Assembly: GCF_009796865.1 (NCBI RefSeq)
Contig: NZ_CP047028.1
Location: forward strand, 1,984,001 to 2,048,000
Source of the DNA: Formosa sp. L2A11
GTDB taxonomy: Bacteria > Bacteroidota > Bacteroidia > Flavobacteriales > Flavobacteriaceae
Length of the DNA stretch: 64,000 bases
Direction: 5' to 3'
Every line of letters begins with the position of its first letter. Position 1 is the stretch's first letter. Below are positions 1 through 9,953 of the stretch, piece by piece. The translations under genes were made by a program, and so were the position numbers. The notes beneath the pieces are model-generated. The model searched no databases and had not been told where the DNA came from. It saw nothing but the letters and a program-made list of their open reading frames with translations.

Positions 1-1300
1 AAATAAAGGTGTTCAATTCTTATTAGACGCTGTATGTCGTTACTTACCTTCTCCAATGGATAAGGAAGGTATTAAAGGAATGAATCCTGATACTGAAAAA
101 GAAGAAATTCGTAAACCTAGTGTAGACGAACCTTTTGCAGCATTAGCATTTAAAATTGCTACAGATCCTTTCGTAGGACGTTTAGCATTCTTTAGAGCAT
201 ATTCAGGACGTTTAGACGCAGGTTCTTATGTATTGAATAATCGTTCAGGTAAGAAAGAACGTATTTCTCGTATCTACCAAATGCACGCTAATAAGCAAAA
301 TGCTATCGATTATATCGAAGCAGGAGATATTGGAGCTGCTGTTGGATTTAAATCTATCAAAACAGGAGATACACTTACAGATGAAAAACATCCTATTGTT
401 TTAGAATCTATGGACTTTCCAGATCCCGTAATTGGTATCGCGATTGAGCCTAAAACTAAAGCAGATGTTGATAAATTAGGTATTGGTTTAGCTAAATTAG
501 CTGAAGAAGATCCTACATTTACTGTACGTTCAGACGAATCTTCAGGACAAACTATCATCTCTGGAATGGGAGAATTACACTTAGATGTAATTGTAGACCG
601 TTTAAAAAGAGAATTTAAGGTAGAGGTTAACCAAGGTCAACCACAAGTTGAGTACAAAGAAGCTATTACAAGAGCTGCAGATCATAGAGAAGTTTACAAA
701 AAGCAATCTGGTGGTCGTGGTAAATTTGCTGATATCGTATTTACGGTTGAACCAGCAGATGAAGGTGTAGTAGGTTTACAATTTATATCTACAATTAAAG
801 GTGGTAACGTTCCTAAAGAATTTATCCCTTCTATTGAAAAAGGATTTAAAATGGCTATGGTTAATGGACCATTAGCAGGTTACGAAGTAGATTCTATGAA
901 AGTGACATTGAAAGATGGATCTTATCATGATGTGGATTCGGATCAATTATCATTCGAATTAGCAGCGAAATTAGGATTTAAAAATTCAGCAAAAGCAGCA
1001 AAAGCTGTAATTATGGAACCAATCATGAAACTTGAGGTAATTACTCCTGAAGAAAACATGGGAGACATTGTTGGAGATTTAAACAGAAGAAGAGGTCAAG
1101 TTAGTGACATGGGAGATAGAGCAGGTGCAAAAACTGTAAAAGCTACTGTGCCATTATCAGAAATGTTTGGTTATGTTACTACATTAAGAACATTATCTTC
1201 AGGTCGTGCAACATCTACTATGGAATTTTCACACTATGCTGAAACTCCTTCAAATATATCTGAAGAAGTGATTAAAGCAGCTAAAGGTACAGACGCTTAA
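1..1300 (+). CDS. fusA: Elongation factor G, 3' part (cut by window edge)
   Basis: GTPase that moves tRNAs and mRNA through the ribosome after peptide bond formation. The frame is already open at base 2, so the GTP-binding domain lies outside the window and about 432 residues remain. What is visible fits EF-G domains II to V. Domain II starts around the [12 protein letters not shown] segment, and domain IV contains the [10 protein letters not shown] segment that is typical of EF-G. The stop is 10 bases before rpsJ, so the classical str-to-S10 order is kept. The first internal ATG at 56 is not the real start. Family assignment is secure. Confidence 0.96.
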   Translation, partial: NKGVQFLLDAVCRYLPSPMDKEGIKGMNPDTEKEEIRKPSVDEPFAALAFKIATDPFVGRLAFFRAYSGRLDAGSYVLNNRSGKKERISRIYQMHANKQNAIDYIEAGDIGAAVGFKSIKTGDTLTDEKHPIVLESMDFPDPVIGIAIEPKTKADVDKLGIGLAKLAEEDPTFTVRSDESSGQTIISGMGELHLDVIVDRLKREFKVEVNQGQPQVEYKEAITRAADHREVYKKQSGGRGKFADIVFTVEPADEGVVGLQFISTIKGGNVPKEFIPSIEKGFKMAMVNGPLAGYEVDSMKVTLKDGSYHDVDSDQLSFELAAKLGFKNSAKAAKAVIMEPIMKLEVITPEENMGDIVGDLNRRRGQVSDMGDRAGAKTVKATVPLSEMFGYVTTLRTLSSGRATSTMEFSHYAETPSNISEEVIKAAKGTDA

Positions 1301-1310
1301 AACTAAGAAA

Positions 1311-1616
1311 ATGAGTCAAAAAATTAGAATCAAATTAAAATCTTACGATCATAGCTTAGTGGACAAGTCTGCTGATAAGATTGTAAAAACTGTAAAAAGT
1401 ACAGGTGCAGTTGTAACAGGACCAATTCCGTTACCAACTCACAAGAAAATTTTCACTGTATTACGTTCTCCTCACGTTAACAAGAAGTCTAGAGAACAAT
1501 TTCAATTAAGCTCTTACAAGAGATTACTTGACATTTATAGCTCTTCTTCTAAAACAATTGATGCTTTAATGAAACTTGAATTGCCAAGTGGAGTAGAAGT
1601 AGAAATTAAAGTATAA
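1311..1616 (+). CDS. rpsJ: 30S ribosomal protein S10
   Basis: Small-subunit head protein that also serves as NusE in antitermination. It has 101 residues, normal for the family. It begins [14 protein letters not shown] and carries the conserved stretch around [20 protein letters not shown]. It starts 10 bases after the fusA stop and is probably cotranscribed with it. Unusually, 162 bases separate it from rplC, and that gap contains a strong intrinsic-terminator-like hairpin. S10 may therefore be expressed partly apart from the rest of the S10 operon. Confidence 0.97.
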   Translation: MSQKIRIKLKSYDHSLVDKSADKIVKTVKSTGAVVTGPIPLPTHKKIFTVLRSPHVNKKSREQFQLSSYKRLLDIYSSSSKTIDALMKLELPSGVEVEIKV

Positions 1617-1710
1617 GTAGAACACTTACTAAAAAAAGTAAGATTTACAGAAACGAAAGTTTCAATACACATGTCCTAAGCTGTGAGCGAAGGAAAAACG
1701 GTAAAAATAC

Positions 1711-1747
1711 ATTCAGGGTTGAACGTGTTTTGACCCTGAATTTTTTT
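1711..1747 (+). terminator. Terminator or attenuator hairpin between rpsJ and rplC
   Basis: A perfect 9-base stem, ATTCAGGGT (1711-1719) with ACCCTGAAT (1733-1741), is followed by a run of seven T. This is the form of an intrinsic terminator. It sits in mid-operon, 32 bases before the rplC start. It could lower or regulate read-through into the 25 or so ribosomal genes downstream. No convincing TAnnTTTG promoter was seen between the hairpin and rplC, so read-through is probably needed. Confidence 0.7.
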
Positions 1748-1778
1748 ATAAATAATACTAATAAATAAATTAATAATT

Positions 1779-2396
1779 ATGTCTGGGTTAATTGGAAAAA
1801 AAATCGGTATGACCAGCATTTTCGATGAAAATGGAAAAAACATTCCATGTACAGTAATCGAAGCTGGACCATGTATCGTTACCCAAGTCAGAACTGAAGA
1901 AGTTGATGGTTATAAAGCCCTTCAACTTGGTTTCGATGACGCGACAGAAAAAAGTGCTACTAAAGCTGACTTAGGTCACGCTAAAAAAGCAGGAACTTCT
2001 GTAAAACGCAAGATCGTTGAATTTAAAGGTTTTGATGCGGAGTACAAATTAGGTGATGCAATCACTGTTGAGCACTTTATAGAAGGTGAATTCGTAGATA
2101 TTGCTGGAGTTTCTAAAGGTAAAGGTTTTCAAGGGGTTGTTAAACGTCACGGTTTTGGTGGTGTAGGTCAAGCAACTCACGGTCAACACAACCGATTAAG
2201 AGCACCAGGTTCTATTGGAGCAGCTTCTTATCCTGCAAGAGTATTTAAGGGAATGAGAATGGCTGGTAGAATGGGTACCGATAGAGTTAAAGTTGAAAAT
2301 TTAAGAGTTTTAAAAGTAGTTGCTGAAAAGAATCTACTTGTGGTTAAAGGATGTGTTCCTGGTCATAAAAACGCTTATGTAATCATTGAGAAGTAA
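1779..2396 (+). CDS. rplC: 50S ribosomal protein L3
   Basis: Large-subunit protein that binds the 3' domain of 23S rRNA; its loop reaches towards the peptidyl-transferase centre. It has 205 residues, as expected. It starts [15 protein letters not shown] and carries the family core [13 protein letters not shown], followed by the SxGxxxxPxRVxKGxxMxGxxG pattern. Its stop overlaps the rplD start by one base (TAATG), so the two are likely translationally coupled. Confidence 0.97.
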   Translation: MSGLIGKKIGMTSIFDENGKNIPCTVIEAGPCIVTQVRTEEVDGYKALQLGFDDATEKSATKADLGHAKKAGTSVKRKIVEFKGFDAEYKLGDAITVEHFIEGEFVDIAGVSKGKGFQGVVKRHGFGGVGQATHGQHNRLRAPGSIGAASYPARVFKGMRMAGRMGTDRVKVENLRVLKVVAEKNLLVVKGCVPGHKNAYVIIEK

Positions 2397-3025
2397 TGAA
2401 AGTAGCAGTTTTAGATATTAATGGAAAAGAAACTGGAAGAAAGGTAGACCTTTCTGATTCAGTTTTTGCTATAGAGCCAAACAATCATGCTGTGTATTTG
2501 GATGTTAAACAATATTTAGCAAACCAAAGACAAGGAACTCACAAAGCTAAAGAGCGTGCTGAGATTTCTGGATCTACACGTAAGATTAAAAAGCAAAAGG
2601 GAACTGGTACAGCTAGAGCAGGTAGTATTAAGTCTGGTGTCTTTAAAGGTGGTGGACGTATGTTCGGACCAAGACCTAGAAGCTATAGTTTTAAACTTAA
2701 CAAAAACCTTAAGCGTTTAGCACGTAAATCAGCACTAACAATTAAAGCTTCAGAACAATCAATAGTTGTGATAGAAGATTTAAGTTTTGATTCAGTTAAG
2801 ACTAAAAATTTCACTAGTGTATTGAAAGCTTTAGACTTACAAGATAAAAAATCGTTATTTGTGTTGGGTGCGTCAAATAATAATGTATATTTGTCATCAC
2901 GAAATTTAAAGGGCTCTGAGGTCTTATTAAACTCAGAATTAAGCACTTACAAGATTTTAAACGCAAATAAAGTAGTCCTTTTAGAGAGTTCTTTAGAGGG
3001 AATTGAATCGAATTTAAGTAAATAA
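2396..3025 (+). CDS. rplD: 50S ribosomal protein L4
   Basis: Lines the polypeptide exit tunnel through a long basic loop. It has 209 residues. The loop is visible around KKQKGTGTARAGSIKSGVFK and the FGPRPRSYSFK segment. In Escherichia coli L4 is the autogenous repressor of the S10 operon. The hairpin region upstream of rplC is a possible target for such control here, but that is inference. The start overlaps the rplC stop by one base; rplW follows after 7 bases. Confidence 0.96.
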   Translation: MKVAVLDINGKETGRKVDLSDSVFAIEPNNHAVYLDVKQYLANQRQGTHKAKERAEISGSTRKIKKQKGTGTARAGSIKSGVFKGGGRMFGPRPRSYSFKLNKNLKRLARKSALTIKASEQSIVVIEDLSFDSVKTKNFTSVLKALDLQDKKSLFVLGASNNNVYLSSRNLKGSEVLLNSELSTYKILNANKVVLLESSLEGIESNLSK

Positions 3026-3032
3026 AGAAGCG

Positions 3033-3323
3033 ATGAGTATCTTAATTAAACCTATAATAACAGAAAAAGCAACTGCAAACAGTGAATTAAACAACTGTTT
3101 TAGCTTTATGGTTAATACAAAGGCGAACAAGGTAGAAATTAAAAAAGCAGTGGAAGCTGCTTATGGCGTTTCTGTTGAAAAAGTTCGTACAATAAATGTC
3201 CGTCCAGATAGAAGTACTAAGTTTACAAAAACAGGTATTCAACATGGTAAAACAAATGCTGTTAAAAAAGCACTTGTACAACTGGCGGAAGGTGAAGTGA
3301 TTGATTTATACAGTAACATGTAA
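3033..3323 (+). CDS. rplW: 50S ribosomal protein L23
   Basis: Located at the tunnel exit, where it is the docking point for trigger factor and the signal recognition particle. It has 96 residues. The N-terminal IIKPIITEKAT segment and the VNTKANKVEIKKAVE segment are family hallmarks. The short C-terminal region is usual for bacterial L23. Its partner Ffh is encoded at about 49.6 kb in this window. Confidence 0.96.
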   Translation: MSILIKPIITEKATANSELNNCFSFMVNTKANKVEIKKAVEAAYGVSVEKVRTINVRPDRSTKFTKTGIQHGKTNAVKKALVQLAEGEVIDLYSNM

Positions 3324-3333
3324 TTAGACGAAA

Positions 3334-4161
3334 ATGTCAGTAAGAAAATTAAAACCGATCACACCAGGTCAGCGATTTAGAGTAGTTAATGGATTTGACG
3401 CCATTTCTACTGATAAGCCGGAGAAAAGTTTATTAGCTCCGAACAAAAGATCAGGTGGTAGAAACAGTCAAGGAAAAATGACCATGCGCTATATTGGTGG
3501 TGGGCATAAAAAAAGGTATCGTATCATTGATTTTAAAAGAACTAAAGCGGGAATTCCTGCTGAAGTAAAATCAATTCAATACGATCCAAACAGAACAGCT
3601 TTTATTGCATTATTAAATTACCAAGATGGTGAGAAAACTTATATAATTGCTCAAAACGGATTACAAGTTGGTCAAACAGTTGTATCTGGGCAAGAAGATA
3701 TCGCTCCAGAAATTGGTAATGCAATGCCTTTAAGTCAAATTCCATTAGGAACAATTATTTCTTGTGTAGAGTTACGTCCAGGACAAGGAGCTGTTATGGC
3801 TCGTAGTGCTGGTGCTTTTGCTCAGTTAATGGCAAGAGATGGTAAATTTGCAACAGTAAAACTTCCATCAGGAGAAACTAGATTAATTCTAGTTAACTGT
3901 ATGGCTACAATAGGTGTTGTGTCTAACTCAGATCATCAATTACTAGTATCAGGTAAAGCTGGTAGAAGTAGATGGTTAGGAAGAAGACCTCGTACGAGAC
4001 CAGTAGTGATGAACCCGGTTGATCACCCAATGGGAGGTGGTGAAGGTAAATCTTCTGGAGGTCACCCTCGTTCTAGAAACGGTATACCTGCTAAAGGTTT
4101 CAGAACCCGTTCTAAAACAAAAGCGAGTAATAAGTATATTGTAGAACGTAGAAAGAAATAA
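3334..4161 (+). CDS. rplB: 50S ribosomal protein L2
   Basis: Core large-subunit protein needed for subunit association and peptidyl transfer. It has 275 residues, full length. The C-terminal [13 protein letters not shown] segment contains the conserved histidine implicated in activity. The N-terminal OB-like domain and central SH3-like domain are intact by length and pattern. The rpsS start follows after 3 bases. Confidence 0.97.
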   Translation: MSVRKLKPITPGQRFRVVNGFDAISTDKPEKSLLAPNKRSGGRNSQGKMTMRYIGGGHKKRYRIIDFKRTKAGIPAEVKSIQYDPNRTAFIALLNYQDGEKTYIIAQNGLQVGQTVVSGQEDIAPEIGNAMPLSQIPLGTIISCVELRPGQGAVMARSAGAFAQLMARDGKFATVKLPSGETRLILVNCMATIGVVSNSDHQLLVSGKAGRSRWLGRRPRTRPVVMNPVDHPMGGGEGKSSGGHPRSRNGIPAKGFRTRSKTKASNKYIVERRKK

Positions 4162-4164
4162 GAC

Positions 4165-4443
4165 ATGGCAAGATCATTAAAAAAAGGACCTTACGTTCAT
4201 TATAAACTTGATAAGAGAGTCCAAGAAAATGTTGACGGCGGAAAGAAAACAGTAATCAAAACGTGGTCTAGAGCCTCTATGATTACTCCAGATTTCGTTG
4301 GACAAACTATCGCAGTGCATAACGGAAGACAATTTGTACCTGTATATGTAACTGAAAACATGGTAGGACATAAATTAGGAGAATTTTCACCAACAAGATC
4401 TTTTAGAGGTCATGCAGGTGCTAAAAACAAAGGTAAAAAGTAG
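4165..4443 (+). CDS. rpsS: 30S ribosomal protein S19
   Basis: Head protein of the small subunit, partner of S13, near the A-site tRNA. It has 92 residues. It begins [12 protein letters not shown] and contains the conserved IKTWSRAS and [11 protein letters not shown] motifs. It is packed 3 bases after rplB and 6 bases before rplV. Confidence 0.97.
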   Translation: MARSLKKGPYVHYKLDKRVQENVDGGKKTVIKTWSRASMITPDFVGQTIAVHNGRQFVPVYVTENMVGHKLGEFSPTRSFRGHAGAKNKGKK

Positions 4444-4449
4444 TAAGCT

Positions 4450-4857
4450 ATGGGAAGTCGTAAAAAACAAATGGCAGACGCTATTAAGGAAGATAAAAAG
4501 CAAGTTGCTTTTGCAAAACTTAATAACTGTCCTACGTCACCGAGAAAAATGCGCTTAGTAGCCGATTTAGTAAGAGGTGAAAAGGTAGAAAAAGCACTTA
4601 ATATCTTGAGATTCAGTTCTAAAGAAGCTTCTAATCGTTTAGAGAAATTGTTATTGTCTGCAATTGCAAACTGGCAATCTAAAAACGAAGATGCAAGTAT
4701 CGAAGATGCTGAATTAATAGTTAAAGAGATTAGAGTAGATGGCGGATCTATGTTAAAAAGATTACGTCCAGCTCCTCAAGGTCGTGCGCACAGAATTAGA
4801 AAACGTTCAAACCACGTAACAATCGTAGTTGGAGCCAACAATAACATACAAGCTTAA
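4450..4857 (+). CDS. rplV: 50S ribosomal protein L22
   Basis: Binds all domains of 23S rRNA; its hairpin loop lines the exit tunnel. It has 135 residues, about 25 longer than the compact E. coli protein, because of a basic N-terminal extension ([16 protein letters not shown]). The family core begins at about residue 25 with the [14 protein letters not shown] segment. The C-terminal loop is seen around [16 protein letters not shown]. The ATG at 4450 fits the spacing to rpsS, but an internal start cannot be excluded. Confidence 0.95.
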   Translation: MGSRKKQMADAIKEDKKQVAFAKLNNCPTSPRKMRLVADLVRGEKVEKALNILRFSSKEASNRLEKLLLSAIANWQSKNEDASIEDAELIVKEIRVDGGSMLKRLRPAPQGRAHRIRKRSNHVTIVVGANNNIQA

Positions 4858-4863
4858 ATAGAT

Positions 4864-5580
4864 ATGGGACAAAAAACAAATCCAATCGGAAATCGCTTAG
4901 GAATTATCAGAGGATGGGAGTCTAACTGGTACGGAGGAAACGATTATGGCGACAAATTAGCCGAAGACGATAAGATAAGAAAGTACGTTCACGCACGTCT
5001 ATCTAAAGCTAGTATTTCAAGAGTAATTATCGAGAGAACTCTTAAACTTGTAACCGTTACTATCACTACTGCTAGACCTGGTATTATTATTGGGAAAGGT
5101 GGTCAAGAGGTAGACAAGTTAAAAGAAGAACTTAAGAAAATTACTGGTAAAGAAGTTCAAATAAATATATTTGAAATCAAAAGACCAGAACTTGATGCAT
5201 TTTTAGTAGGGTCAAGTATTGCTCGTCAAATTGAGAACAGAATCTCTTACAGACGTGCAATCAAAATGGCAATTGCTGCTACAATGCGTATGAATGCTGA
5301 AGGAATTAAGATCCAAATTAGTGGTCGTCTAAACGGTGCAGAAATGGCACGTTCTGAACACTACAAAGATGGACGTATTCCATTATCAACATTCAGAGCC
5401 GATATTGATTATGCTTTAGTTGAGGCACATACTACTTATGGTAGATTAGGTGTTAAAGTATGGATCATGAAAGGTGAAGTATATGGAAAAAGAGAGCTTT
5501 CTCCGCTTGTTGGATTGTCTAAGAAGCAAGGAAAAGGTGGAACACGAGGAGGTAATAACAAACCACGTCGTAGAAAGTAA
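4864..5580 (+). CDS. rpsC: 30S ribosomal protein S3
   Basis: Forms part of the mRNA entry channel and has helicase-like unwinding activity together with S4 and S5. It has 238 residues. It begins [13 protein letters not shown]. The KH domain motif [17 protein letters not shown] is clear, followed by the C-terminal S3 domain ([13 protein letters not shown]). It ends in a basic [14 protein letters not shown] tail. Confidence 0.97.
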   Translation: MGQKTNPIGNRLGIIRGWESNWYGGNDYGDKLAEDDKIRKYVHARLSKASISRVIIERTLKLVTVTITTARPGIIIGKGGQEVDKLKEELKKITGKEVQINIFEIKRPELDAFLVGSSIARQIENRISYRRAIKMAIAATMRMNAEGIKIQISGRLNGAEMARSEHYKDGRIPLSTFRADIDYALVEAHTTYGRLGVKVWIMKGEVYGKRELSPLVGLSKKQGKGGTRGGNNKPRRRK

Positions 5581-5600
5581 TTTTTTAAAGTAAAGAAAAA

Positions 5601-6020
5601 ATGTTACAGCCTAAAAGAACAAAATTTCGTAAAGCACAAAAAGGACGTATGAAGGGTAACTCTGGTAGAGGACACCAATTATCAAACGGAACTTTTGGGA
5701 TAAAATCACTTGATTCGAATTTTTTAACATCGCGTCAAATAGAAGCAGCACGTATCGCCGCTACACGTCACATGAAGAGAGAAGGACAACTTTGGATAAA
5801 AATATTTCCAGATAAGCCTATCACAAAAAAGCCTCTTGAAGTACGTATGGGTAAAGGTAAAGGTGCCGTTGAATATTGGGCAGCTGTTGTAAAACCAGGT
5901 AGACTACTTTTTGAAGTAGGAGGAGTACCTTTAGACGTTGCTAAAGAAGCATTACGTTTAGCAGCTCAAAAATTACCGGTTAAAACAAAGTTTGTTATCG
6001 CTAGAGATTACGAAGCATAA
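5601..6020 (+). CDS. rplP: 50S ribosomal protein L16
   Basis: Organises the A-site side of the 50S subunit beneath the central protuberance. It has 139 residues. It starts [16 protein letters not shown], with the conserved [18 protein letters not shown] and [18 protein letters not shown] segments. rpmC follows after 13 bases, provided the ATG at 6034 is used. Confidence 0.97.
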   Translation: MLQPKRTKFRKAQKGRMKGNSGRGHQLSNGTFGIKSLDSNFLTSRQIEAARIAATRHMKREGQLWIKIFPDKPITKKPLEVRMGKGKGAVEYWAAVVKPGRLLFEVGGVPLDVAKEALRLAAQKLPVKTKFVIARDYEA

Positions 6021-6033
6021 TTTATTTGATGTT

Positions 6034-6225
6034 ATGAAACAATCAGAAATTAAAGAATTATCTACTGCTGAGTTACAAGAGAAACTTGGCGAGACAAAAA
6101 AGAGTTATTCAGACCTGAAAATGGCACATGCAATATCTCCTTTAGAAAATCCAATTCAATTACGTAACGTAAGACGTGACGTAGCTAAAATTGCGACAGA
6201 AATAACTAAAAGAGAATTACAATAA
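6034..6225 (+). CDS. rpmC: 50S ribosomal protein L29
   Basis: Small helical protein at the tunnel exit next to L23. It has 63 residues when started at ATG 6034 (MKQSEIKELSTAELQEKL), the normal family start and length. A longer frame is open from 5992 but would overlap rplP and add 14 residues unlike the family, so it was not chosen. The C-terminal NPIQLRNVRRDVAKI segment is the L29 signature. Confidence 0.95.
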   Translation: MKQSEIKELSTAELQEKLGETKKSYSDLKMAHAISPLENPIQLRNVRRDVAKIATEITKRELQ

Positions 6226-6237
6226 TTCTGCTGAAAG

Positions 6238-6495
6238 ATGGAAAAAAGAAATTTAAGAAAAGAACGTGTAGGAGTTGTTACTAGTAACAAGATGCAAAAA
6301 TCTATTGTTGTTGCTGAAGTTAAAAAAGTAAAACACCCTATGTATGGTAAGTTCGTGTTAAAAACGAAAAAATACGTTGCACACGACGAGACTAACGATT
6401 GTAATATTGGAGATACTGTAAAGATCATGGAAACAAGACCTATGAGTAAATCTAAATGTTGGAGATTAGTTGAAATAATTGAAAGAGCGAAGTAA
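6238..6495 (+). CDS. rpsQ: 30S ribosomal protein S17
   Basis: Primary 16S rRNA-binding protein with an OB fold. It has 85 residues. It contains [14 protein letters not shown] near the N-terminus and the [17 protein letters not shown] and [15 protein letters not shown] segments that define the family. It sits 12 bases after rpmC and 2 bases before rplN. Confidence 0.96.
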   Translation: MEKRNLRKERVGVVTSNKMQKSIVVAEVKKVKHPMYGKFVLKTKKYVAHDETNDCNIGDTVKIMETRPMSKSKCWRLVEIIERAK

Positions 6496-6497
6496 TT

Positions 6498-6866
6498 ATG
6501 TTACAACAAGAATCAAGATTAAAAGTAGCAGATAACACTGGAGCAAAGGAAGTTTTAACTATCCGTGTTCTAGGTGGTACTAAAAGAAGATACGCTTCTG
6601 TAGGAGACAAAATAGTTGTTTCAGTTAAAGATGCAACACCTAATGGAAACATTAAAAAAGGTGCTGTTTCTACTGCAGTTGTTGTACGTACTGTAAAAGA
6701 AGTAAGACGTCCTGACGGATCTTATATCAGATTCGACGACAATGCTTGTGTATTATTAAACCCAACGGGTGAGATGAGAGGTACACGTGTATTTGGACCT
6801 GTTGCTAGAGAACTTCGTGATAAACATTTCATGAAAATTGTATCATTGGCACCTGAAGTGCTTTAA
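6498..6866 (+). CDS. rplN: 50S ribosomal protein L14
   Basis: Intersubunit-face protein. In other bacteria it is the docking site of ribosomal silencing factor RsfS, whose gene is also in this window at 32.6-33.0 kb. It has 122 residues, starts [18 protein letters not shown] and contains the [18 protein letters not shown] motif. The stop overlaps an upstream ATG option for rplX by one base. Confidence 0.97.
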   Translation: MLQQESRLKVADNTGAKEVLTIRVLGGTKRRYASVGDKIVVSVKDATPNGNIKKGAVSTAVVVRTVKEVRRPDGSYIRFDDNACVLLNPTGEMRGTRVFGPVARELRDKHFMKIVSLAPEVL

Positions 6867-6877
6867 TGAATTATAAG

Positions 6878-7189
6878 ATGACAAAGCTTAAAATAAAATC
6901 AGGAGATACTGTAAAAGTAATTACTGGAGACCATAAAGGATCTGAAGGAAAAGTACTTAAAGTATTAACCGATAAGAATAAAGCGATTGTTGAGGGTGTT
7001 AACTTGGTGAAGAAACATACTAAGCCAAGTGCACAAAGCCCTCAAGGAGGAATCGTAGAAAAAGAAGCTCCAATTCAAATCTCTAATTTATCATTATTAA
7101 CTGCATCAGGTGAAACAACTCGAGTAGGTTATAAGGTAGAAGGAGATAAGAAAGTGAGATTTTCTAAAAAATCTAATGAAGTAATATAG
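6878..7189 (+). CDS. rplX: 50S ribosomal protein L24
   Basis: Assembly-initiating protein that binds the 5' end of 23S rRNA. A KOW motif is visible in [19 protein letters not shown]. The start was placed at ATG 6878 ([10 protein letters not shown], 103 residues) because this matches the usual family N-terminus. An alternative ATG at 6866 would add MNYK and overlap the rplN stop as TAATG, which would allow coupling; the two cannot be separated from sequence alone. Confidence 0.93.
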   Translation: MTKLKIKSGDTVKVITGDHKGSEGKVLKVLTDKNKAIVEGVNLVKKHTKPSAQSPQGGIVEKEAPIQISNLSLLTASGETTRVGYKVEGDKKVRFSKKSNEVI

Positions 7190-7191
7190 TT

Positions 7192-7743
7192 ATGGCATAT
7201 TCACCGAGACTTAAAGAAGAGTATAAAAGCAAAGTAATTGCTGCTCTTACAGAAGAATTTGGATATAAGAATGTTATGCAAGTTCCAAAATTATCTAAGA
7301 TAGTAATATCTAAAGGTGTTGGAGCTGCTGTTGCAGATAAGAAGTTAGTTGACTACGCAGTAGAAGAATTAACAACTATTTCTGGACAAAAAGCTATAGC
7401 AACTATATCTAAAAAAGATGTTGCATCTTTCAAATTACGTAAAGGAATGCCTATTGGTGCGAAAGTTACGTTAAGAGGAGAAAGAATGTATGAATTTTTA
7501 GACCGTTTAGTTACTTCAGCCTTACCTCGTGTAAGAGATTTTGGCGGAATTAAAGCAACAGGATTTGACGGAAGAGGTAATTATAACCTTGGAGTTACAG
7601 AACAAATTATCTTTCCAGAAATTGATATTGATAAAGTCAATAAAATTTCAGGTATGGATATTACCTTTGTAACATCTGCCGAAACTGATAAAGAAGCAAA
7701 ATCATTATTAACTGAACTAGGTTTACCTTTTCAAAAGAACTAA
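7192..7743 (+). CDS. rplE: 50S ribosomal protein L5
   Basis: Binds 5S rRNA and contacts the P-site tRNA at the top of the large subunit. It has 183 residues. It carries the conserved [20 protein letters not shown] and [18 protein letters not shown] segments. It starts 2 bases after rplX. Confidence 0.97.
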   Translation: MAYSPRLKEEYKSKVIAALTEEFGYKNVMQVPKLSKIVISKGVGAAVADKKLVDYAVEELTTISGQKAIATISKKDVASFKLRKGMPIGAKVTLRGERMYEFLDRLVTSALPRVRDFGGIKATGFDGRGNYNLGVTEQIIFPEIDIDKVNKISGMDITFVTSAETDKEAKSLLTELGLPFQKN

Positions 7744-7746
7744 GAT

Positions 7747-8016
7747 ATGGCTAAAGAATCAATGAAAGCCCGTGAGGTTAAAAGAGCAAATACAGTAGCA
7801 AAATATGCTGAAAAACGTAAAGCTTTAAAAGAAGCTGGCGATTATGAAGCATTACAAAAGTTACCTAAAAATGCTTCTCCTGTACGTATGCACAACAGAT
7901 GTAAACTAACAGGTAGACCAAAAGGTTATATGCGTACATTTGGTATTTCTCGTGTAACATTCAGAGAAATGGCAAATAACGGTCTTATACCAGGTGTAAG
8001 AAAAGCAAGCTGGTAA
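7747..8016 (+). CDS. rpsN: 30S ribosomal protein S14, zinc-free type
   Basis: Late-assembling head protein. It has 89 residues, the longer zinc-independent form. The CxxC pairs of the short zinc-binding form are absent, and only one cysteine is present, in [13 protein letters not shown]. The C-terminal [11 protein letters not shown] is the family ending. It starts 3 bases after rplE. The next gene is 66 bases away, an unusually wide gap that contains a stem-loop. Confidence 0.96.
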   Translation: MAKESMKAREVKRANTVAKYAEKRKALKEAGDYEALQKLPKNASPVRMHNRCKLTGRPKGYMRTFGISRVTFREMANNGLIPGVRKASW

Positions 8017-8031
8017 AAATAATTATAAATT

Positions 8032-8068
8032 GGTTTCAGGTTTAATTTAAATATTAAAAACCAAAACC
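8032..8068 (+). promoter_or_regulatory. Stem-loop in the rpsN-rpsH gap
   Basis: Two tandem GGTTT blocks (8032-8036, 8039-8043) face two tandem AAACC blocks (8058-8062, 8064-8068). Together they fold into one interrupted stem with a 14-base AT-rich loop. No T-run follows, so it is not a classical terminator. It lies in the 5' leader of rpsH and could be a protein-binding or processing site. Its function is unknown. Confidence 0.4.
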
Positions 8069-8082
8069 GCAAATTAATACAT

Positions 8083-8481
8083 ATGTATACAGATCCAATA
8101 GCGGATTATCTAACAAGAATTAGAAATGCTGTGCGTGCTAACCACAGAGTGGTAGAGATACCAGCTTCTAACTTGAAAAAAGAAATCACAAAAATATTAT
8201 TCGACCAAGGATATATTTTAAGTTACAAATTCGATGATTCTTCAGTACAAGGAACTATTAAAATAGCTCTTAAATACAACAAGGAAAATAAAGAGCCTGT
8301 AATTAAGAAGATTCAAAGAATCAGTAAACCAGGTTTACGTAAATATGCTAGTTCAACAGAACTTCCTAGAATTTTAAATGGTCTTGGTATTGCCATCGTT
8401 TCTACTTCTCACGGAGTAATGACAGGTAAACAAGCTCAAAAAGAAAATGTAGGTGGTGAAGTTTTATGCTACGTTTACTAA
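8083..8481 (+). CDS. rpsH: 30S ribosomal protein S8
   Basis: Primary binder of the 16S rRNA central domain; in E. coli it is the translational repressor of the spc operon. It has 132 residues. It starts [16 protein letters not shown] and ends with the family motif around [20 protein letters not shown]. The preceding 66-base gap with a stem-loop is a candidate control element, by analogy only. Confidence 0.97.
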   Translation: MYTDPIADYLTRIRNAVRANHRVVEIPASNLKKEITKILFDQGYILSYKFDDSSVQGTIKIALKYNKENKEPVIKKIQRISKPGLRKYASSTELPRILNGLGIAIVSTSHGVMTGKQAQKENVGGEVLCYVY

Positions 8482-8498
8482 TTTAAAGACTATAAGAA

Positions 8499-9041
8499 AT
8501 GTCAAGAATAGGTAATAACCCAGTCGCAATTCCAGAAGGAATTACAGTTGATATTAACGACAATATTGTAACAGTAAAAGGAAAATTAGGAGAATTGTCT
8601 CAAGAATTTTCTGATGTTACTATGAAAGTTGAAGATGCAAAAGTTATAGTTGAGCGTTCTTCTGATAAAAAAGAAGAAAAATCTAAACACGGTCTTTACA
8701 GAGCCTTAGTTCATAACATGATCGAAGGTGTAACTAAAGGATGGTCTAAAGAGCTAGAATTAGTTGGTGTTGGATATAGAGCTTCAAATCAAGGTCAAAA
8801 ACTTGATTTAGCATTAGGTTTTTCTCACAATATTATATTAGATATTGCTCCAGAAGTAAAAGTTGAAACAGTATCTGAGAAAGGTAAGAATCCTATAATT
8901 AAACTAACGTCTCATGACAAGCAACTTGTTGGACAAGTAGCAGCTAAAATTAGAGACTTTAGAAGACCTGAACCATATAAAGGAAAAGGTATTAAATTTG
9001 TAGGAGAAATATTAAGAAGAAAAGCAGGTAAATCAGCTTAA
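8499..9041 (+). CDS. rplF: 50S ribosomal protein L6
   Basis: Binds near the sarcin-ricin loop, where translation factors dock. It has 180 residues and two repeated L6 domains. It starts MSRIGNNPVAIPEG, and the C-terminal signature RRPEPYKGKGIKF is present. Confidence 0.97.
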   Translation: MSRIGNNPVAIPEGITVDINDNIVTVKGKLGELSQEFSDVTMKVEDAKVIVERSSDKKEEKSKHGLYRALVHNMIEGVTKGWSKELELVGVGYRASNQGQKLDLALGFSHNIILDIAPEVKVETVSEKGKNPIIKLTSHDKQLVGQVAAKIRDFRRPEPYKGKGIKFVGEILRRKAGKSA

Positions 9042-9054
9042 TAATTTATAAGTT

Positions 9055-9411
9055 ATGGCGTTAACAAAAAACGAAAGACGATTAAGAATTAAAAGCAGAG
9101 TCCGTAAAATAGTTTCTGGTACAGAAGCTAGACCAAGATTATCTGTTTTTAGAAGTAATAAAGAAATTTATGCTCAAGTAGTAGATGATGTAACTGGTAA
9201 AACTATCAGTTCAGCATCTTCTAGAGATAAAGATATTAGTGCTGCAAAAGGATCTAAAGCAGAAATTGCTACTCTAGTAGGAAAATCTGTAGCTGAAAAA
9301 GCTTTAAAAGCAGGTGTAGACACTATCTCTTTTGATAGAGGTGGATATTTATACCATGGTAGAGTAAAATCATTAGCTGAAGGAGCTAGAGAAGCAGGAC
9401 TTAAATTCTAA
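9055..9411 (+). CDS. rplR: 50S ribosomal protein L18
   Basis: 5S rRNA-binding protein of the central protuberance. It has 118 residues. The family pattern [20 protein letters not shown] is present near residue 25, with the C-terminal [20 protein letters not shown] segment. rpsE follows after 6 bases. Confidence 0.97.
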   Translation: MALTKNERRLRIKSRVRKIVSGTEARPRLSVFRSNKEIYAQVVDDVTGKTISSASSRDKDISAAKGSKAEIATLVGKSVAEKALKAGVDTISFDRGGYLYHGRVKSLAEGAREAGLKF

Positions 9412-9417
9412 GAAATT

Positions 9418-9942
9418 ATGTATCAAAAATACAAAAGCGCAGAGCTAGTAAAACCAAGTGGATTAGATCTTAAAGATCGTTTAGTTGGTGTACAGAGAGT
9501 TACAAAAGTAACTAAAGGTGGTAGAGCATTTGGTTTTTCAGCAATCGTTGTGGTTGGTGATGAATCAGGTGTAGTAGGTCACGGTTTAGGAAAATCTAAA
9601 GATGTTGCAAGTGCTATTGCTAAGGCAGTAGAAGATGCAAAGAAAAATTTAGTTCGTATTCCAATCGTAAAGCGTACATTGCCACATGAACAAAAAGGTA
9701 AATTTGGTGGAGCAAGAGTAAACATCATTCCTGCAGCTCCTGGTACAGGGGTAATTGCTGGTGGAGCTGTGAGAACAGTTTTAGAAGCAGTAGGAATACA
9801 TGATGTATTATCTAAATCTCAAGGATCATCAAACCCTCACAACGTTGTTAAAGCAACTTTCGATGCATTACTTCAATTAAGAAGTGCTAAAAAAATTGCT
9901 AAAGATAGAGGCGTTTCATTAGAAAAAGTTTTTAAAGGTTAA
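9418..9942 (+). CDS. rpsE: 30S ribosomal protein S5
   Basis: Fidelity protein at the back of the small subunit, forming the mRNA entry pore with S3 and S4. It has 174 residues. The double-stranded-RNA-binding-like S5 domain is seen around [20 protein letters not shown]. The C-terminal domain begins near the [18 protein letters not shown] segment. Confidence 0.97.
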   Translation: MYQKYKSAELVKPSGLDLKDRLVGVQRVTKVTKGGRAFGFSAIVVVGDESGVVGHGLGKSKDVASAIAKAVEDAKKNLVRIPIVKRTLPHEQKGKFGGARVNIIPAAPGTGVIAGGAVRTVLEAVGIHDVLSKSQGSSNPHNVVKATFDALLQLRSAKKIAKDRGVSLEKVFKG

Positions 9943-9953
9943 TAGCGATAGAA

